Source: Neodontobutis hainanensis
Lineage: Eukaryota; Chordata; Actinopteri; Gobiiformes; Odontobutidae
Direction: 5' to 3'
Assembly: GCA_024349245.1 (NCBI GenBank)
Contig: JALDNG010000398.1
Coordinates: forward strand, 62,001-126,000
DNA length: 64,000 nt
Shown: one piece after another, positions 47,020 through 62,000 of the stretch
Layout of the letters: every line of letters begins with the position of its first letter
Position numbering within the stretch: the first letter of the stretch is position 1
Translations under genes and position numbers: made by a program
The notes under the pieces: generated by a model
The model's database searches: none
Told to the model about the DNA's origin: nothing
What the model saw: the letters and a program-made list of their open reading frames with translations, nothing else

Positions 47020-50000
47020 ATCAAAAACTTTGAAGGATACAAATAAAAGTTTTTCTAATAACTAATTTAAGATATAATTTGATTTTTTTGTAAATTTTAT
47101 GAATAAATATTTAAATTATTATGAAGGGGAATTTCAATAGTTCAAATAATAGACTAATCCAATATTTTCTTGTTATAAATTCATCGAAATTTCAAAAGCA
47201 TAATTTTTCGAAATATAAGAATGTATAAGCTATAATTAATTACAAATCCTTGTTCAATAAAAGTAACCCACATGATGAATCAAGAATTGTTGTATGCTGA
47301 AAGAGTATTTATGAAGCTATGTTGGTTCATTAGGATGAAATTATATGTTAGAATTAACAAAAAAATCGAGAAAAGACAAACAGTATTTTAAATAGATGAA
47401 TTTCAAATCTGCAGTCTCAAATTTTTCCGTATTTTTTAGCGAATTTAAGATAAAATTTAACACTTTTTTTTTAATTAATGTCCAGGACAGGAATATATAT
47501 ATAATAATAATGTAATTTTTTGCAAAATTATTTTGGAAGATGCTTGTAATCTAACAGAAAAGTGTAAATTTATATTAAAATTCGTCATATTGCATTTATG
47601 AAATCAATAAATTATACAGAATTTAAATTGATTGAAATCATCAAAAAAGTTATAAATTTTGTAGAATTATCAGACAGCCGAAATTGAAAATTTGGAAAGG
47701 AAGCTATTAAAATCGAAAATATCTGATATATGAGATTAACTTCACACTCTTAATATTCAATGAAAATATTGCACAAATATCATTTTTGATCATCGAAATA
47801 TCAATGTGTTGAAAATTATTTTTTGTTTTTACAATCTCAAGAAAATTTAAATATTTTGGATTATTATATTTTTTTCAAACTAAACTCAAATTTGGCCTGA
47901 ACAATATTTTTATATCCTAGTGCACAAACCTTTACTAAAATTTTCATCGTTTATCAGTGATCAATAAAACAAAAAATATTTTAAAAGTCGAATAATAATA
48001 AAATTAATTTTAAAAAATCAACGGTAATTTGTATTTTTATTTTATATGTGCACACCCCAACTAATATACGGATAATCGTGAAACATTTATAAAATGTATC
48101 CTTAATTTTTTATGTATCTTTCTTCTTTTATTTGTGTTCATTGAAACTTTTAATATGTCGATGATATTAAAATATCATGTTTATTTCAATATCGAAATCT
48201 ACAAATTGCAAATATATTCTAATCTTAATTCATTATTTAATGGTATTTTGAAATCTTTTTACTCATTATTATCTAAATATCAAAGTTCATGCTTTTATTT
48301 TATTTTAAGATAAATAGTGGAAACTCGTAGCAAGCAGTTCACCGCGTAAAAATCCATTATTAATTGAAGAAACAAAATCACGTTCTTTTTTCATTCATAT
48401 AATAATGAATCGTCAAATAATTTTCAGAGAAAAATATAATATAAATTTTCATGAAAATTAATTTGTCATCTTATTTTTATAAATTATATAACCAAGCGCG
48501 TGATTTGCTACATTAAGTGATTAAAAATTAAATTGAGTTCATAAGGTTTTAAAAAGTAGAACGTTACAAATATCACAATTTTTGTAAATGTAATTATACA
48601 TCTGTTGCTAAGATTGTTTTATTTCGTTTACTAAGCTTGATTATTTATATCAGGTATTTTGTTTTTAAAAACCAAACTATACAAGATAAAGTTATTTTTG
48701 ATGTCCAATATTTTTGATTCGCACTAAACTGAATCCAAAATAAGCTTTTTCTTTACCATTATGATTTTTTCTAAATATATAAGATATAATCGAATATTTT
48801 AACATTCTAAAGTTAAAATGTTTTCATAGTTTTACCATATAGGTTAATTTCGAATTGGTTTTCATAACATTCTTTTCAGATAACAGAGATAGTCTTAAGG
48901 TTAAAGTCAAAAATATAAATTTACGATCATTAGAAATTTCTTATTTTCCTGTCTATTTGTATAATTTGAAATTTTCCGATATCCTCATGGCCAGATAAAA
49001 TTATTGATGTTTGCAAACAAAATTATATCTAGTAAATATATTAATATTCGTTATTGATTTCAAAAATATTTTAAAAAAATTTTAAATTCTTAAAAAGAAC
49101 TAGCTTTCATATAATCAGAATAAATAATTAATTATTATCAAAAAATAAAAAAATTTGCTGTCTATATTTTTGATTAATTTTGTAATTATAAATAATTTTC
49201 AATCAAAAATATAATTCCAGCAAAAATTAATAAAATATAAAAAGTTGAAGGTAAAATTTTTTGAAGATTATGAAAAATTTTGTTCGATTTAAAATTAGAT
49301 TATTTGATAAAGATGCATCATAATGTACAAATACCAAACATTAATTTTGTTTTTTTTTAAAGAATATCCTTAATGTTTCATCGAAACATATCTCACCACA
49401 ATTTAAAGTGTATTCAATCGCCCAAAATATATTTTCAAAATATTAAAACTCTAACAGTCTTTCTCAAAGTATTTTTTACAACGTAGGTATTTGCTTTATT
49501 TTCACCCAGATAACAGTTAAAAATAAAAATTATTGGTATAATTTTGATTTGTAATTCTTTTGTATATATAATTATTCCAGTATTAAAACCATGAAAGAAT
49601 AAAAACCGAAAATATTATTTGAATCCGTATGCGCAGTATTTAATTTTTATTCATGCCATCAATTAACATAAATAAATCTCAGTCTTTCTCCAAAAAGATA
49701 AGTAGATTACAATGATATTGTTTTTATCTTTACTTGTTCCGGTAACCACAATTATCTTTTCTTCAAATTAAATAATATTAAGAATCGTTCTCTGATTGAA
49801 AAATTAAAAAAATCGTTTCATTCTGCTTCAATAGTCTAAATTATATTTTCTGTGAACTTGAAAAATACGATAATTTTTAAGTATAGAGAATCATAAAAAC
49901 ATGAATCCACAATATGTGTTAAAAACTGAAGTCTAAAATATTCTTTTAAACTAAAAATTAATTTTCGAAAATTTTAATAAAAAATTGATCTCCACATCAC

Positions 50001-53000
50001 TAATAAGAGTGTCGTATCTAGGTCGTTAATGAATTACGCATATCACCCAAAGGCTTTATCAAATGTTAAGTGTTTCTGAATAAAGCGAGGGTTCTTAAGC
50101 TAATTTAAATTAATGAGAGTTAATTTTTTTTATTTCTTATAATTATCATCGCCTTCGAAGCTTAAGAGCAGAACAGCCAAATATATTTTATCAGCTTTTT
50201 AAAAATTCTTTACAATGACGTGTCCAATCGACTTTTTAAAATAATACATTTAAGCTATGCCTGGAACTTTCGTAACTTTAAATATCTTTGAAATGAGAAT
50301 CTGCTTATCCTTTATAAAACCACTTAAATCTTGTGATAAAAAAAATATTTTCACTGTTGAAATAGATTTTTTTATAATTTACTTTTGATTTATGAAATAA
50401 TATATTTAAAACACTTATTAAATTGAATCTGCTTCATTTATAACTCTTTTATTAACTTTTTATACCCAGGATATTTTTTATCTCTTACATATGGTTAAAT
50501 TTAAATTTAAATGGAATTATTAACACTATTTATTATTTATCGAAAGTATAGCAAAATTGTCAAAAATTTTTTTTTAATATTTACACAATTAATGTTAAAA
50601 AATAACGCGATTAATCTAAACAATAAAATATTTTAATCAAATGATTATTTTATTGATTATATGGAGTTAATTATCGAAAAACTCAACTCAATATTTACAC
50701 TCTATTCCAAAATAATTAATTTATAAATGTCTTTTGGATATTTAAGTCAATTTCATCAATTAAAATAACATAAATTTACATATTTGATTTCATTTTCATT
50801 AAATATACATTTCCACACTTATTTGTCGATTATTTTATCAAAGAAAGTTGTGTTTTGACTCTAAATTTGATACAGGTATTCGAAGTATGACTCATACTCT
50901 TAAGAATTAAATTATTTATCTTTATTGACAAAGACAGAAATGTTTTATTTATTATATATTTAACACGACAAAGATATTTCATATATATTTTGACAAATTA
51001 ATTTTTAAGTCTGTAATTTTATCTATTATTCAAAAAATTTATTTTAATATATATTTTTGGTTTGGCGTTTCATGATTTCTTAATTTTCGCAACAAACTAC
51101 AGTTTAATATTTATAAATTTTAGATTTTTAATGAAATAGTAACTCAACAGGTTATTTTGATAAATAGTTGAAAATTTTTTTGAATCACAAAAATATACTC
51201 AGCATAAAATATATGATTAGAACAAAATCAAAAATAATATAAACATAGTAAATCTACATAAATTACTTACATACAATATAATTAAGTTTATGAGGAATTT
51301 AATAACGTGAATATGTTATCTATAATGTTAATATTCTGTTTACTTCGCATGTTTAAATGTAACAAAGCGTATAAGTACTATGTTATTCATCAGCGCCGCT
51401 GTGTGAATTTTACATTTTATAAACTTTTAACGAAAAGAAAGAAAATAAATGGGAAATAGAGGTGAAAAATAATTTTAGAGAACGGGATTATTTTATTTAT
51501 ATAAGAGGGTGATTAGAAATCAATTGGTTTTGAATTTCGTTGAACTTTTTGAGACAAAAACAGTGTTAATTCATAAAATTTTGTAATTTACTGAAAAAAT
51601 AAACATGTTTATAGAAAATTTTTATTTTCATATGTTTTGATATTTAAATAGTATTAAGTCTTTATAATGACGTTTCCTTAATCAAATATAATTTTAAGAA
51701 TTTATGAATAATGTCTCATTAATCAACCCACAAGAACCTTTTAATGAAATTGATGAATATTTAGAGGTTAGAAAATTAAATCCAATCAATCTTCGAGTTT
51801 ATATTAAATAAAGTAAGTGAAGGTTGTTTTTTTCGATATACGTTTGGTAATTTTATAAAAATATAGTTCATAGATACTATTCAAAATCAAAAATTATGTT
51901 CAATGTCACTTATCAAACGAATGATTTTAATCACGAAACATAGTTTTTTAGATTATAATATTTTCTAGAGTCTTGTAAAATCATTCAAATGATACTTCTT
52001 ATGTCCCGGAAAAAAAAGCATTTTTAAAAAGAAAAATCACATAAAATGATTTTTTGAAAGGTAGAAATTCGTAGATGGCACTCTAATCAAACATTAGAGA
52101 TAGTAGATTTATGAAGTTAGCGAAGTTGACTGCGTGTAAAAATATTCTTTAAAGATGTTTAAAATATAATGGATTTATTCTTTTAAAATTAATATTATAT
52201 ATTTTCATGGCTTAAATCTCTACTTTTAAATGTTTCTATAAAATTAAGACATATTACTTATGTACTTAAAGATCGAAAAATTATTCGAAATAAATAAAAG
52301 TTATTACTTCGAATGGAATTCAAAATAATTGACAATATAAATCAATTAGATCTAGATAAATAAAGCTAACTATTTTTAGCAATGTAAAAACAAAGAGTTA
52401 TTTAAAATTCAAATTACATTTTCAAACATAATTATCTGAATAATTAGTCATCTAGATGTTATAAATTTAAAAAAATTGTTTTAAATATCAAACATTCAAA
52501 ATATTTTTAATTTGAAACTGTTAGTCTATTTTTCTCGAAATAGAGATATGGAAACAGAAAAATATTTGTATATCTTCTAGATATAATATATACGTTTAAT
52601 GATGAGATATAAACTGTTACGTTTTGATAAAAAAATTAAATCATAGATTTTTATATCTAGACAATTTAATTTTGAATACTTGCTTAATAAGAGCCCTTTC
52701 CTACCAGATTTTGATACAAGCAAAATACACAACTCATGTAATGCGTTCTAATTATTGATTGTTAAAATAGATCTTTTCTGAATCAGAATACGAGTGAATA
52801 AATCGAGAATACTAATTTAAATATTCTATGTAAAGTCTGCTGAATTCATTGATAAAACAGATAGATCATTCATTTTATCTTTTTATACCATACGTTAAGA
52901 TATAATGGCACGAATTATTTGTAAAATAAAAACACCCTTAAAAGTAAAATTACATTAATTTGAAAGAATTAAAACACACTTTTAGGTCTTAACGATAAAT

Positions 53001-56000
53001 GACTTGTTTAATATTAAATATCTATCCTTAAATAATACCCAAAAGTAACCATGTATACTATTTAAGGTTTTTTCATTGTTATAGACCATAAAAATAGTCA
53101 AAATGAAAAGATATTTTTCTATTTTGAATAGATTTTAAAACTTTCGGATATCCAAAATATTCCTAAAGCAAACTTATATTTTCTACGTGAAAATTTAATG
53201 AAATTAAATTATATTCCATCAGTATTTTTAATATTTTTATGAATTAAAATCTTTAGAATGACAGTATTTAGTGATTCAAGTGAATGTTCTTTGGATTATT
53301 TTTAATCAATACCTGTGTAATTGTTTACATAGATATTTTTAGCTTTATCAGATTTGATAGATTATTTTAAATAGATGTGTTAAACTCGTACATAATGCAT
53401 ATGATAAAAACATTAACATATAAATGATATATATTTTATAAAATCGTCGAATGCTGAAATATGATTTTTATAGTTAAACAATTAAGAACTCTTAAAGTGT
53501 ACTTTTTTGGGATTAAGACTTTAAAACATTTTTCACTCAATAAACAAAAATTTATTTTATTAATCTATATTCATTTAAATTCATGATATACACCGTAGGT
53601 ATTCTTTTGAAGTAAAATTCATTTAATATTTTGATCAAAAAATAACACAATATAATATTTGTAATTTTTCATTTCTCATAGTAAATGATATACTTTTTTG
53701 TATGTCTGGCATAATTATGAAATTTTAAATTAAAATTAATTCAGAAACCACAAATTTACCTTGATGAATTTCAAAGATAAATGTATACTTTTAAAAGATA
53801 AATGAAATATAAACTAAGATTTAAAGAATTTAAAATGAAATTTATCAATAAAATTGGCATTTATTAATATATATCAATCCAAAATTCATAATTTTATGAA
53901 ATAGTTAGATAAATAATTTTTAATTAAGACTTCTCACACGAATTTTCATAAAATATATTAAAAATTCTGATTTAGAGAAAATTTTTGATGCTGTTTAATT
54001 AAATATCTATAGGCTTGATAAATATAAAATTTTTCACCTCATTATTATCGTATAAAATCATTGGTGTTTTATACTTTATAAACGAAAAATAGAGATACTT
54101 ATGTTTAATTGAAAATTTATATTTTTATATTTTTTTGAATGTAAATTATAATGAATTTGAAAAAGAAATTTTTTTTTAATTCTCGATTTTTTTCTAGATC
54201 TGTGAAAATTTGCAAAATTTTTTGACCAGCTTCAAAAACTAGTTAATTTCGTTAATTTAAAAAGAATGAGATCAAATTGTCACAACAAAAATTTTTGAAA
54301 ATTCTAATTGACGGTTTCTATTTATTTAAGAATCTAACTGATGATTCTAGATTGTTATTTGTAACTTTTAGAATATTAAAATAATTATATTATACAATAA
54401 ATAATAAAATCCCGTCAAAATTATTTACTTTTAAATGCGAAGTTATCTAAATCAATCAATTATAAAATTAATACTTTATGAAATAATCATTGAAGGATTT
54501 ATAATATTCCAACTGTTGTTTATCTGTTAATTACTTTTCTTTCCAAAATAAAGATGACAATAAATTATCTTTTCAAACTTTGTATATTAAATCAAAAATC
54601 GTGATACCAGATAAGATATATAAAACTAATTTCAGAGTATAAAACAGGCAAATCTATCAACAAAACGATATATCTATCGCTTTCCGTTTGAAATGAGAAA
54701 ATATAATAACAGATTTATCGTCGATAGCCAGTCTGTATCGTGGTATCTCAATCCAATATTTATAATTCAAATATTAAATCTGTGTCAACCGAAAACATAA
54801 TTTTAATATTAAAACAACTTTTTCTGATAAATTCTGAATTATCGATAGTTTGATTCTTCTGATAGTATATTCTATATCGTATAGTTATATTTCGACATAG
54901 TATATTAGCTAATTACGATTAATCTAATATTAAGTTTTCTCTTGATTTGTTCATCAATACAAAAACTAACAAAGAAAAAATATAGGTTTCACCTTTATAT
55001 GAAGATAATAGAATTTTTTTGTATACTTTAAAATCTTTTGAAGATTTTAATGTGAAAAATTTTCTTAAATGATATATAATAAAGTAGAATGCATATGTTG
55101 AATTTGATAATTCGATAAATGATCTTAATTTTTCAATGTTTCTTCATCGAAAAACGATGAAAAATAAACAGGATAAAGCTGAAATATTGTATAAAACGCA
55201 CATACAAAATCAAAATAGTAAATAACATCGTTAAACGTATTATTCTGAATTTAAGATGGATATAAGATATTCAATATTTATTTTTGTAACATCTTTTAAT
55301 TTTAGCTCATCGATATATCTAACAAAGAAATAATACGTGTTTGGATACATGAAATTTCTATGCTAATCTACGATTTAAGTATTCATGATACACAAATGTT
55401 TTTATTCATTCATATAAATATATAAGAAGAATATTTTCTCATTTATATTTAGTTGTTATACAAAATAGTTAATATTATCGTTTAATCACGTCATATAGTG
55501 TTTTAGGAAAATAGAATGAAAAAATTTTATTCCTTGAAAATTTATGGATAATTTACAAATACTATTTGGAATGAAGACTTAATCATAAAATAAAAATTAA
55601 TGACTTAAAATACATGAAATTTCATTTTACAATAAATTCAAAGTTTATGGCTATTTACTAAGGAAAATACTCAGTTTTAAGTGTGTTCCTATAATAGGTT
55701 ATGCTAATTATATTTGAAAGGTAAGTAAATTTTTCATGTAAAAGACACTTGTTTGAGAGTTTTCACATAGAATTCCTGAGAAAGTCACATATTCTGCTTA
55801 TGTTTAAATGTAAAATATTTATGATTCGTGATTTGGTGAGATAGAAATAGATTAAAAAAATAATATTCTTCATAAAACATTTTTGGATATTTTTTAAGCA
55901 GAAAATTATATGAAAACATTTAGGATTAATTTGCCTAATATTTATAATTTCTAGTTTCAAATAGTGTTTTTATCATTGATTCGACGTAACATATGAATCA

Positions 56001-59000
56001 ATCATTGAAACCGTATTAATCTCAAAAAATATCTTCATAGGCACGCTCAAATCGTTAATACTTTTTATCCATTTTTCCTATTCAAGATTTTTTAAGATAT
56101 AGATCGATTTTTTTAATCATTTGTTGAAATTTAGAGATCTTAATATTTTCAATAAACATTTTTATAAACTAAATTGTAATCTTCTAACTTCTTCATAATT
56201 TTCGATAAAACTCATAAACTTAATTATTTTAAATTTCTCTTGATTATTTTCTCTCATGGTTTTTACCATAATGAGGCTCTCAAAAAATCGCAAAGTCGTA
56301 AAAATATTTAAATCAGACGTTTGATAAATTTCAACCATTTAGTTTTATCAAATTAGATTTTGTGTGATATGTTTGTATAATTTTTCAAACTCTCTGTATT
56401 TACCTGATCATAAAAATATATTATTATTTTTTTGAATCTTCCGTTCGATCAGATTTTTTTTTTATTTTGGAAAGTAATATTTCAAGATTTTGATTTATTT
56501 TTATGTTTTGATAAATCGAAGATTTATCTTCTAATGAAATTTAAGATATTTAATTTTTGTCGTTTTGTTGGGTTTATTTAAACATCAAGTATTTAATTAT
56601 GTCCTCAAAAATTGAATATTCTTTTGAATAATCAAATCTATTGTCAAATTTCAATATTTAAATCATCAAAAATATAATTTTGAATGACTAACAATTTTAA
56701 ACAATAATTACAGATTCTAAATGTTAATCTGTACAATTTTACAAAGTTAAATACTAATGTCAAATTTAGCGAAATCGACAGAATATATTTTTTAATAATT
56801 TGAGTCTAAAGTATAAATTGAAAATTTCAGAAAAATATGAGCGATATATATAATTCCAAAATATTAACTAAATAAATGTATAATGTCTCTTTCAGCAAGG
56901 AAAGCATCTTATCTTAATCTTATGATGACGATATATATTAATATCGAAAATATTATTTTATTTTTAATCGTTTTGTTAAAAAATAATGTTAATTCAGAGT
57001 ATATTTCAAATAAGCAAGTTCTGTTGAAATTTGACCATTAGATAAAATTTGAAGAGAATATAACGTAAATATCAATTTATTCCATAATATGTTTGTATGT
57101 TTTAAAATTTAACAATTTCTTAGAGATAAAAATATAAAGTTAGAATTTGTTAATATTTTAGGCTAAATACTATCAATAAAGAAATTTCTCATCGAGTTTA
57201 TTCTTACCTCATTACTGATAAATTAAATCAAATTTTAATCTGAAAGAGTTTATTTTAAGAATTATAAATTCAACATATTTTTACCAGTTATCTTATTTGT
57301 ATCGTTTCAAAATTGCACATTTAAATTTTATTTTGTAAATATTTAATTTATATAAATAAATAGGGTTATGTTTTTTTGTTTAAAACATTTGAATACAATT
57401 ATACATTTATGATACTCTCAATATTAGTGATTTTTTTAATGTGTTAAAATATGTTTTATCTATTCCTGAATCAACAACTATTTAGGTTTAATATTTATTT
57501 ATTTTGGTAGATTTAAAAATACAAAAAATATTTTATAGATATTAAAAGTTAAAATTTTAATGGTAATAAGAAAAATTCAAAATAAATATATTATCAATAC
57601 GTTTTCCATTCAAAGATAAATTATTGATTATATTTTGAATGATATTTGAAATGAAAAAAGAATCACGAAATTTTGAAAATTTTATCCAAAAGATAATTAC
57701 GCTAAATTCAAATAGTTCAAAATAATTTTCTGAAGTTAAGAAAATTCTTGATGAACTAGTTTAATATCTCATTGTCGACGAAATAAGATTGAATTCTTAA
57801 AAGTGTTAATTTTTAAATGAAAAAATGATTTTTTAGTTTCTAATCAACCATAATTTTATGAATTAAAAATGTTCTAAATTGATTATTTTCCGTATGATTA
57901 AAATCTAAAAATACAAAAAATAAATTTTGACACCTTGATAGATTAAAACACAGATGGATTTTTGAAAAGAATTTAAAAAATTGATGCCAAAAATTTATAT
58001 ATTTTCTTAAATATTATATGATATTGACTGTTTTTTAACATTAACTATATCTTACAGTGAGAAAATAAATATGATTTTTAAAATATTTTTGACAATATTT
58101 CCATGTTTAATCAAACAATTTTTAATATTCACGATCAATATATTTATGATTTGTTAAATATATAAAATAATAACAAAAATATATTTGTGCCATACGTGCT
58201 CTTTGCTATTTTTAAAAGTTGATTTGATGAATAATGTAAAATTAGTGCTTTTAAATATTTTCATTTGAAATAATTATCGTCTTTAACATTTTAAAACTTT
58301 GTTTTGATACTTTAATGAAAATAATAATTTTGAATATTATATTTGGTAGAATCAAGTTATAAATTTTATGAAGTTGTACAAAAGTATCATAAAAATTATA
58401 TGAGGAGAAAATAAAAAGTTAATTATTTTTGAACAATACCGATGTTAATAAATATTAAACAACAACTATTCGTACGTAAAATAAAAAACATCATCAATCT
58501 TTCAATCAAATTTGATGATTTATCGTGAAGATTATTATCTTTTCCAATGTTTTTAATTTGAGGAATATATTACCAAATCTCCTTGCGTTAATTCAACATT
58601 TGTGGCCAATATTTAAATAGATCACTGAAACTTCAAATTTTAAAGATATGCTAATCTATAAGATAATTTCAAAACAAGATGATTGATTTTTTGATTAAAT
58701 ATATTTCTTTAAAACTTAATACGATTTTCTAAATTTATAAATTTTAATGTATTGATATGTAATATATTGTGCTTTATTTTTGATTTTGCAATTATCATCA
58801 AATGATTTTTAATTTATTTATTATTTTAAAATTAATTTTTAACTATTTTAAAATTCATCAATTTTTCGACTTGATTACTTCACAACATACTTGCCACAGT
58901 AAGCGAAAACCAGTTTTTTTAACTTATTTATATAATTTTATCCATTATTATGATGACATGATCACTCTAGTATTTGAGATATTTGATCTGAATGATAAAA

Positions 59001-62000
59001 AAATTTTTATTTCTCTTTTTGGAAATGCTAATGCATGATAAGTGATAATCATAGATTTGGTGGTAATTTTAGAAAATCAGGTTTTATTGTTTGATAAGAT
59101 TTTAAAATTAGGTTTGAAGCTGCTTAAAATTTTTTCAGGGGTTGGAAACATAAAAAATATTTTCTTTTTTGAATTCAACTGTTTGTTACTGAGCATATAG
59201 GTATTGAAATTATCTCTCACATTCTACAAAAGCTTCTTAGGTTACGATATGAACATTTTTCAATGTATAATCTTAAGAAATACACTTTTTGATCGATCTT
59301 CTAGAAAAAAAAAAGTTCTGAGCTTTTAAATTTAAAATCAGTTTGAAAATTAGAAAGGATTTAAGACATGATATATCTGATACTATTTCACTTTTTAGCT
59401 ATCTTATGGCCAAAAAAGCTGTTTGATATATACTCTAACTATTTTTAACATGAAAATAATGTTTAACTTTTTATCATGTCGAATAATTGTTGAATTGTGT
59501 GCCTTAGGATATTATTTGTATCTTTTTGTTTATATCATAACATTTCTGAAATTTTAAACATTTTTAAAAAGCTAGCTTTTTTTATTTCCATTTTTAAATA
59601 ATTTAGGTGAGTTCAATTTTGTTCTTTCATTTTTAATATTGCACGCATTCGATAGATTCTCAAGAAATGTAAAACTTCCATCATAATATTCTGTTTTAGA
59701 AAAATGTGCTGAATTCCATTCAAAAGTTTTCCTTATTAAATTGCAACTCTGAAAGATTTTTTATTGAAATCAAAAGTCAATTTAAGATATGAACGTTGAC
59801 TGATATAAATTATAAATGTAAGCACGTTCTCAAATTTATTATGAAGTTATTAAAACTCGATAAAAATGACAAAATGGAATTGAGTAGCGATACTTGCATA
59901 TTTTTATCATTTCGAATTATTTAACTTTCTTGATAAATCTAATTGTTTATCGATAACTCTAAAATCTTGTTAAAATGCATGATATAAATATCGACAATCT
60001 ATATGTGTTCATTAAATCCAGATGTCCGTCTTGAATTACGTCTGCAAAGGATGTATTTCTGAAAACATATTTATTTTGATGAAAAAACTATTATAATTAA
60101 CATACTCTATTAATTCATAGAATTATTAATTGTGGTTTAGAAATCTTGCACTACCATAAAAAATAATCTGACCCAAATGAAGATTACTGGGTTAAATTTT
60201 TGCTTTTAAATTTCAAATATAAGCTAAAATTTTATATTTTAAGGTTAACAGAGTAATTTGATTTTCAGGTGTGATATGTAGTCTCTTTGCTTCCAATTTT
60301 ATTTGTATTTGAAGTGAAAAAAATGATAAATTCTCAGAATAATCTGATTTGGAGCAATATCATCATTTTATCCTTAAGATATTTAAATTGTAAAAAACAT
60401 CAGTATTATTAATTCATAATACCTCGGACTTTTTGCAAGTATTTAATAAACTGAATCTATTTTGTTTTTTTTTAATTTATCAGGCTTTATCTTGTAAAAT
60501 TATGTTTAAGATGAAGAATTTTCAGTATAAACTACGAAAGTGTGCACTGTGGAGAAAAGAGCTGAATAAAGTTTCTTTAACTGATGTACTTTAACATTCA
60601 TTAAATTCGAATTTAAACATTATTGGTTTTCCACATCTTTGATAATAAAAAATTGTTAATTTTCTTCGATAGTGTTAAAACAAATACTATTGTTTGATGA
60701 ATTGAGAAAAGAATACTTAAATATATTATAATTAATCAAAACTGAGTGTATCTAATTGATTTTATTCATCTAAATTTTATTTAGTTTCATAATTCATTGC
60801 ACAAACTGTTCAAAGATAAATTTTTTTTCAATAAAATTAAAGAAATCATAAAAGATGATAGAATCTAAATACATGAGAAAATATGAAATTTATGTTGATT
60901 ACTGTTTAATTTGTTTAACGAAATAAATCAGGGTAGAAGTATCTAATTTTGTTGTCTTATTGATACCGTATCATTTTTGAATATATTATAATTTCTGTTT
61001 TAAATTTATTGAAAAAATAATATTTATAAATAACAATGATTATATTTTATATTTAATCACAATTGTTTCATAATTTCTCTCTTTTCTTGAATAAACCTTA
61101 TTGATACAGTTAATTGTTTAAAACCTGATCCATATTTAAAATGAAATAAATTTATCCTCAAGATAAACTGGTAAAATCTAGTGAATCATAACATCGAAAA
61201 ATATAGTCAATGAGATTAAAGCTCAAAACGACTTCATTTTCATTCAACTCAAAAATTAAAAATCTAGCGAAAAAAACATTCACCTTTTTTTCTGTGAAAA
61301 TATTTTTGATTCACTGTTTTGTTATCAAGTGAAAAGATGCTCACTTATAAGTGAGACTGGATAGTTTGAGAATACACCTGAATATTCGAATTGTTATTTT
61401 TAAATATAAATCCAGAAATCTTCGATTCAAGTTTTCTGGTGTTATAAACTATAATTTTCCCCTTTAATGTACGTTTTATCTGAGCTATTTTCACTTTTAC
61501 AGTCCGTTAAGGAGGAATCTCAGCAATAAAAGATGTAATTGATTAAAAATGTCTACCGTTGTGTAGAAGTTGGTTATTATATCAAACATAACACAGTTCA
61601 ATTTATATATTTGTAATTTGCTGAATATTGAAGATATTATGAAATATTATTTTAGTTAGTGAATCGATTTCCTAATGAATTTCATATTTTTTCCCTGCGA
61701 TAACTTTTTCCAACATTTTCAAAACTTGTCTTACTTTTAACACGAAGCAAATATTTTCTGAAAAAACGTATCTAATTGAGGAAGAAACAGACGTCTCTGA
61801 AATAGAATTATACATATTTTAATATGAATAGTTTTATAAATCTCTAATTTTGTGCTTCAACTAACGAGATTACCAGTTTTCCGTTTCATGAGATGACCTA
61901 AATTTGAAAACTAAATAGTCAGGTATTAATCTTCTCAAAAATGTTTAAATTTAGTTTCTACATAACATAGACTTCACTAATACAAGTAGAATTTTACTCA

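Noticed and set aside
58802..59038. 78-codon ATG-started plus-strand frame.
   Set aside because: Several frames this long are expected by chance at this composition; most of it is Phe, Ile, Leu, Tyr and Asn, and no motif or G+C rise supports it.
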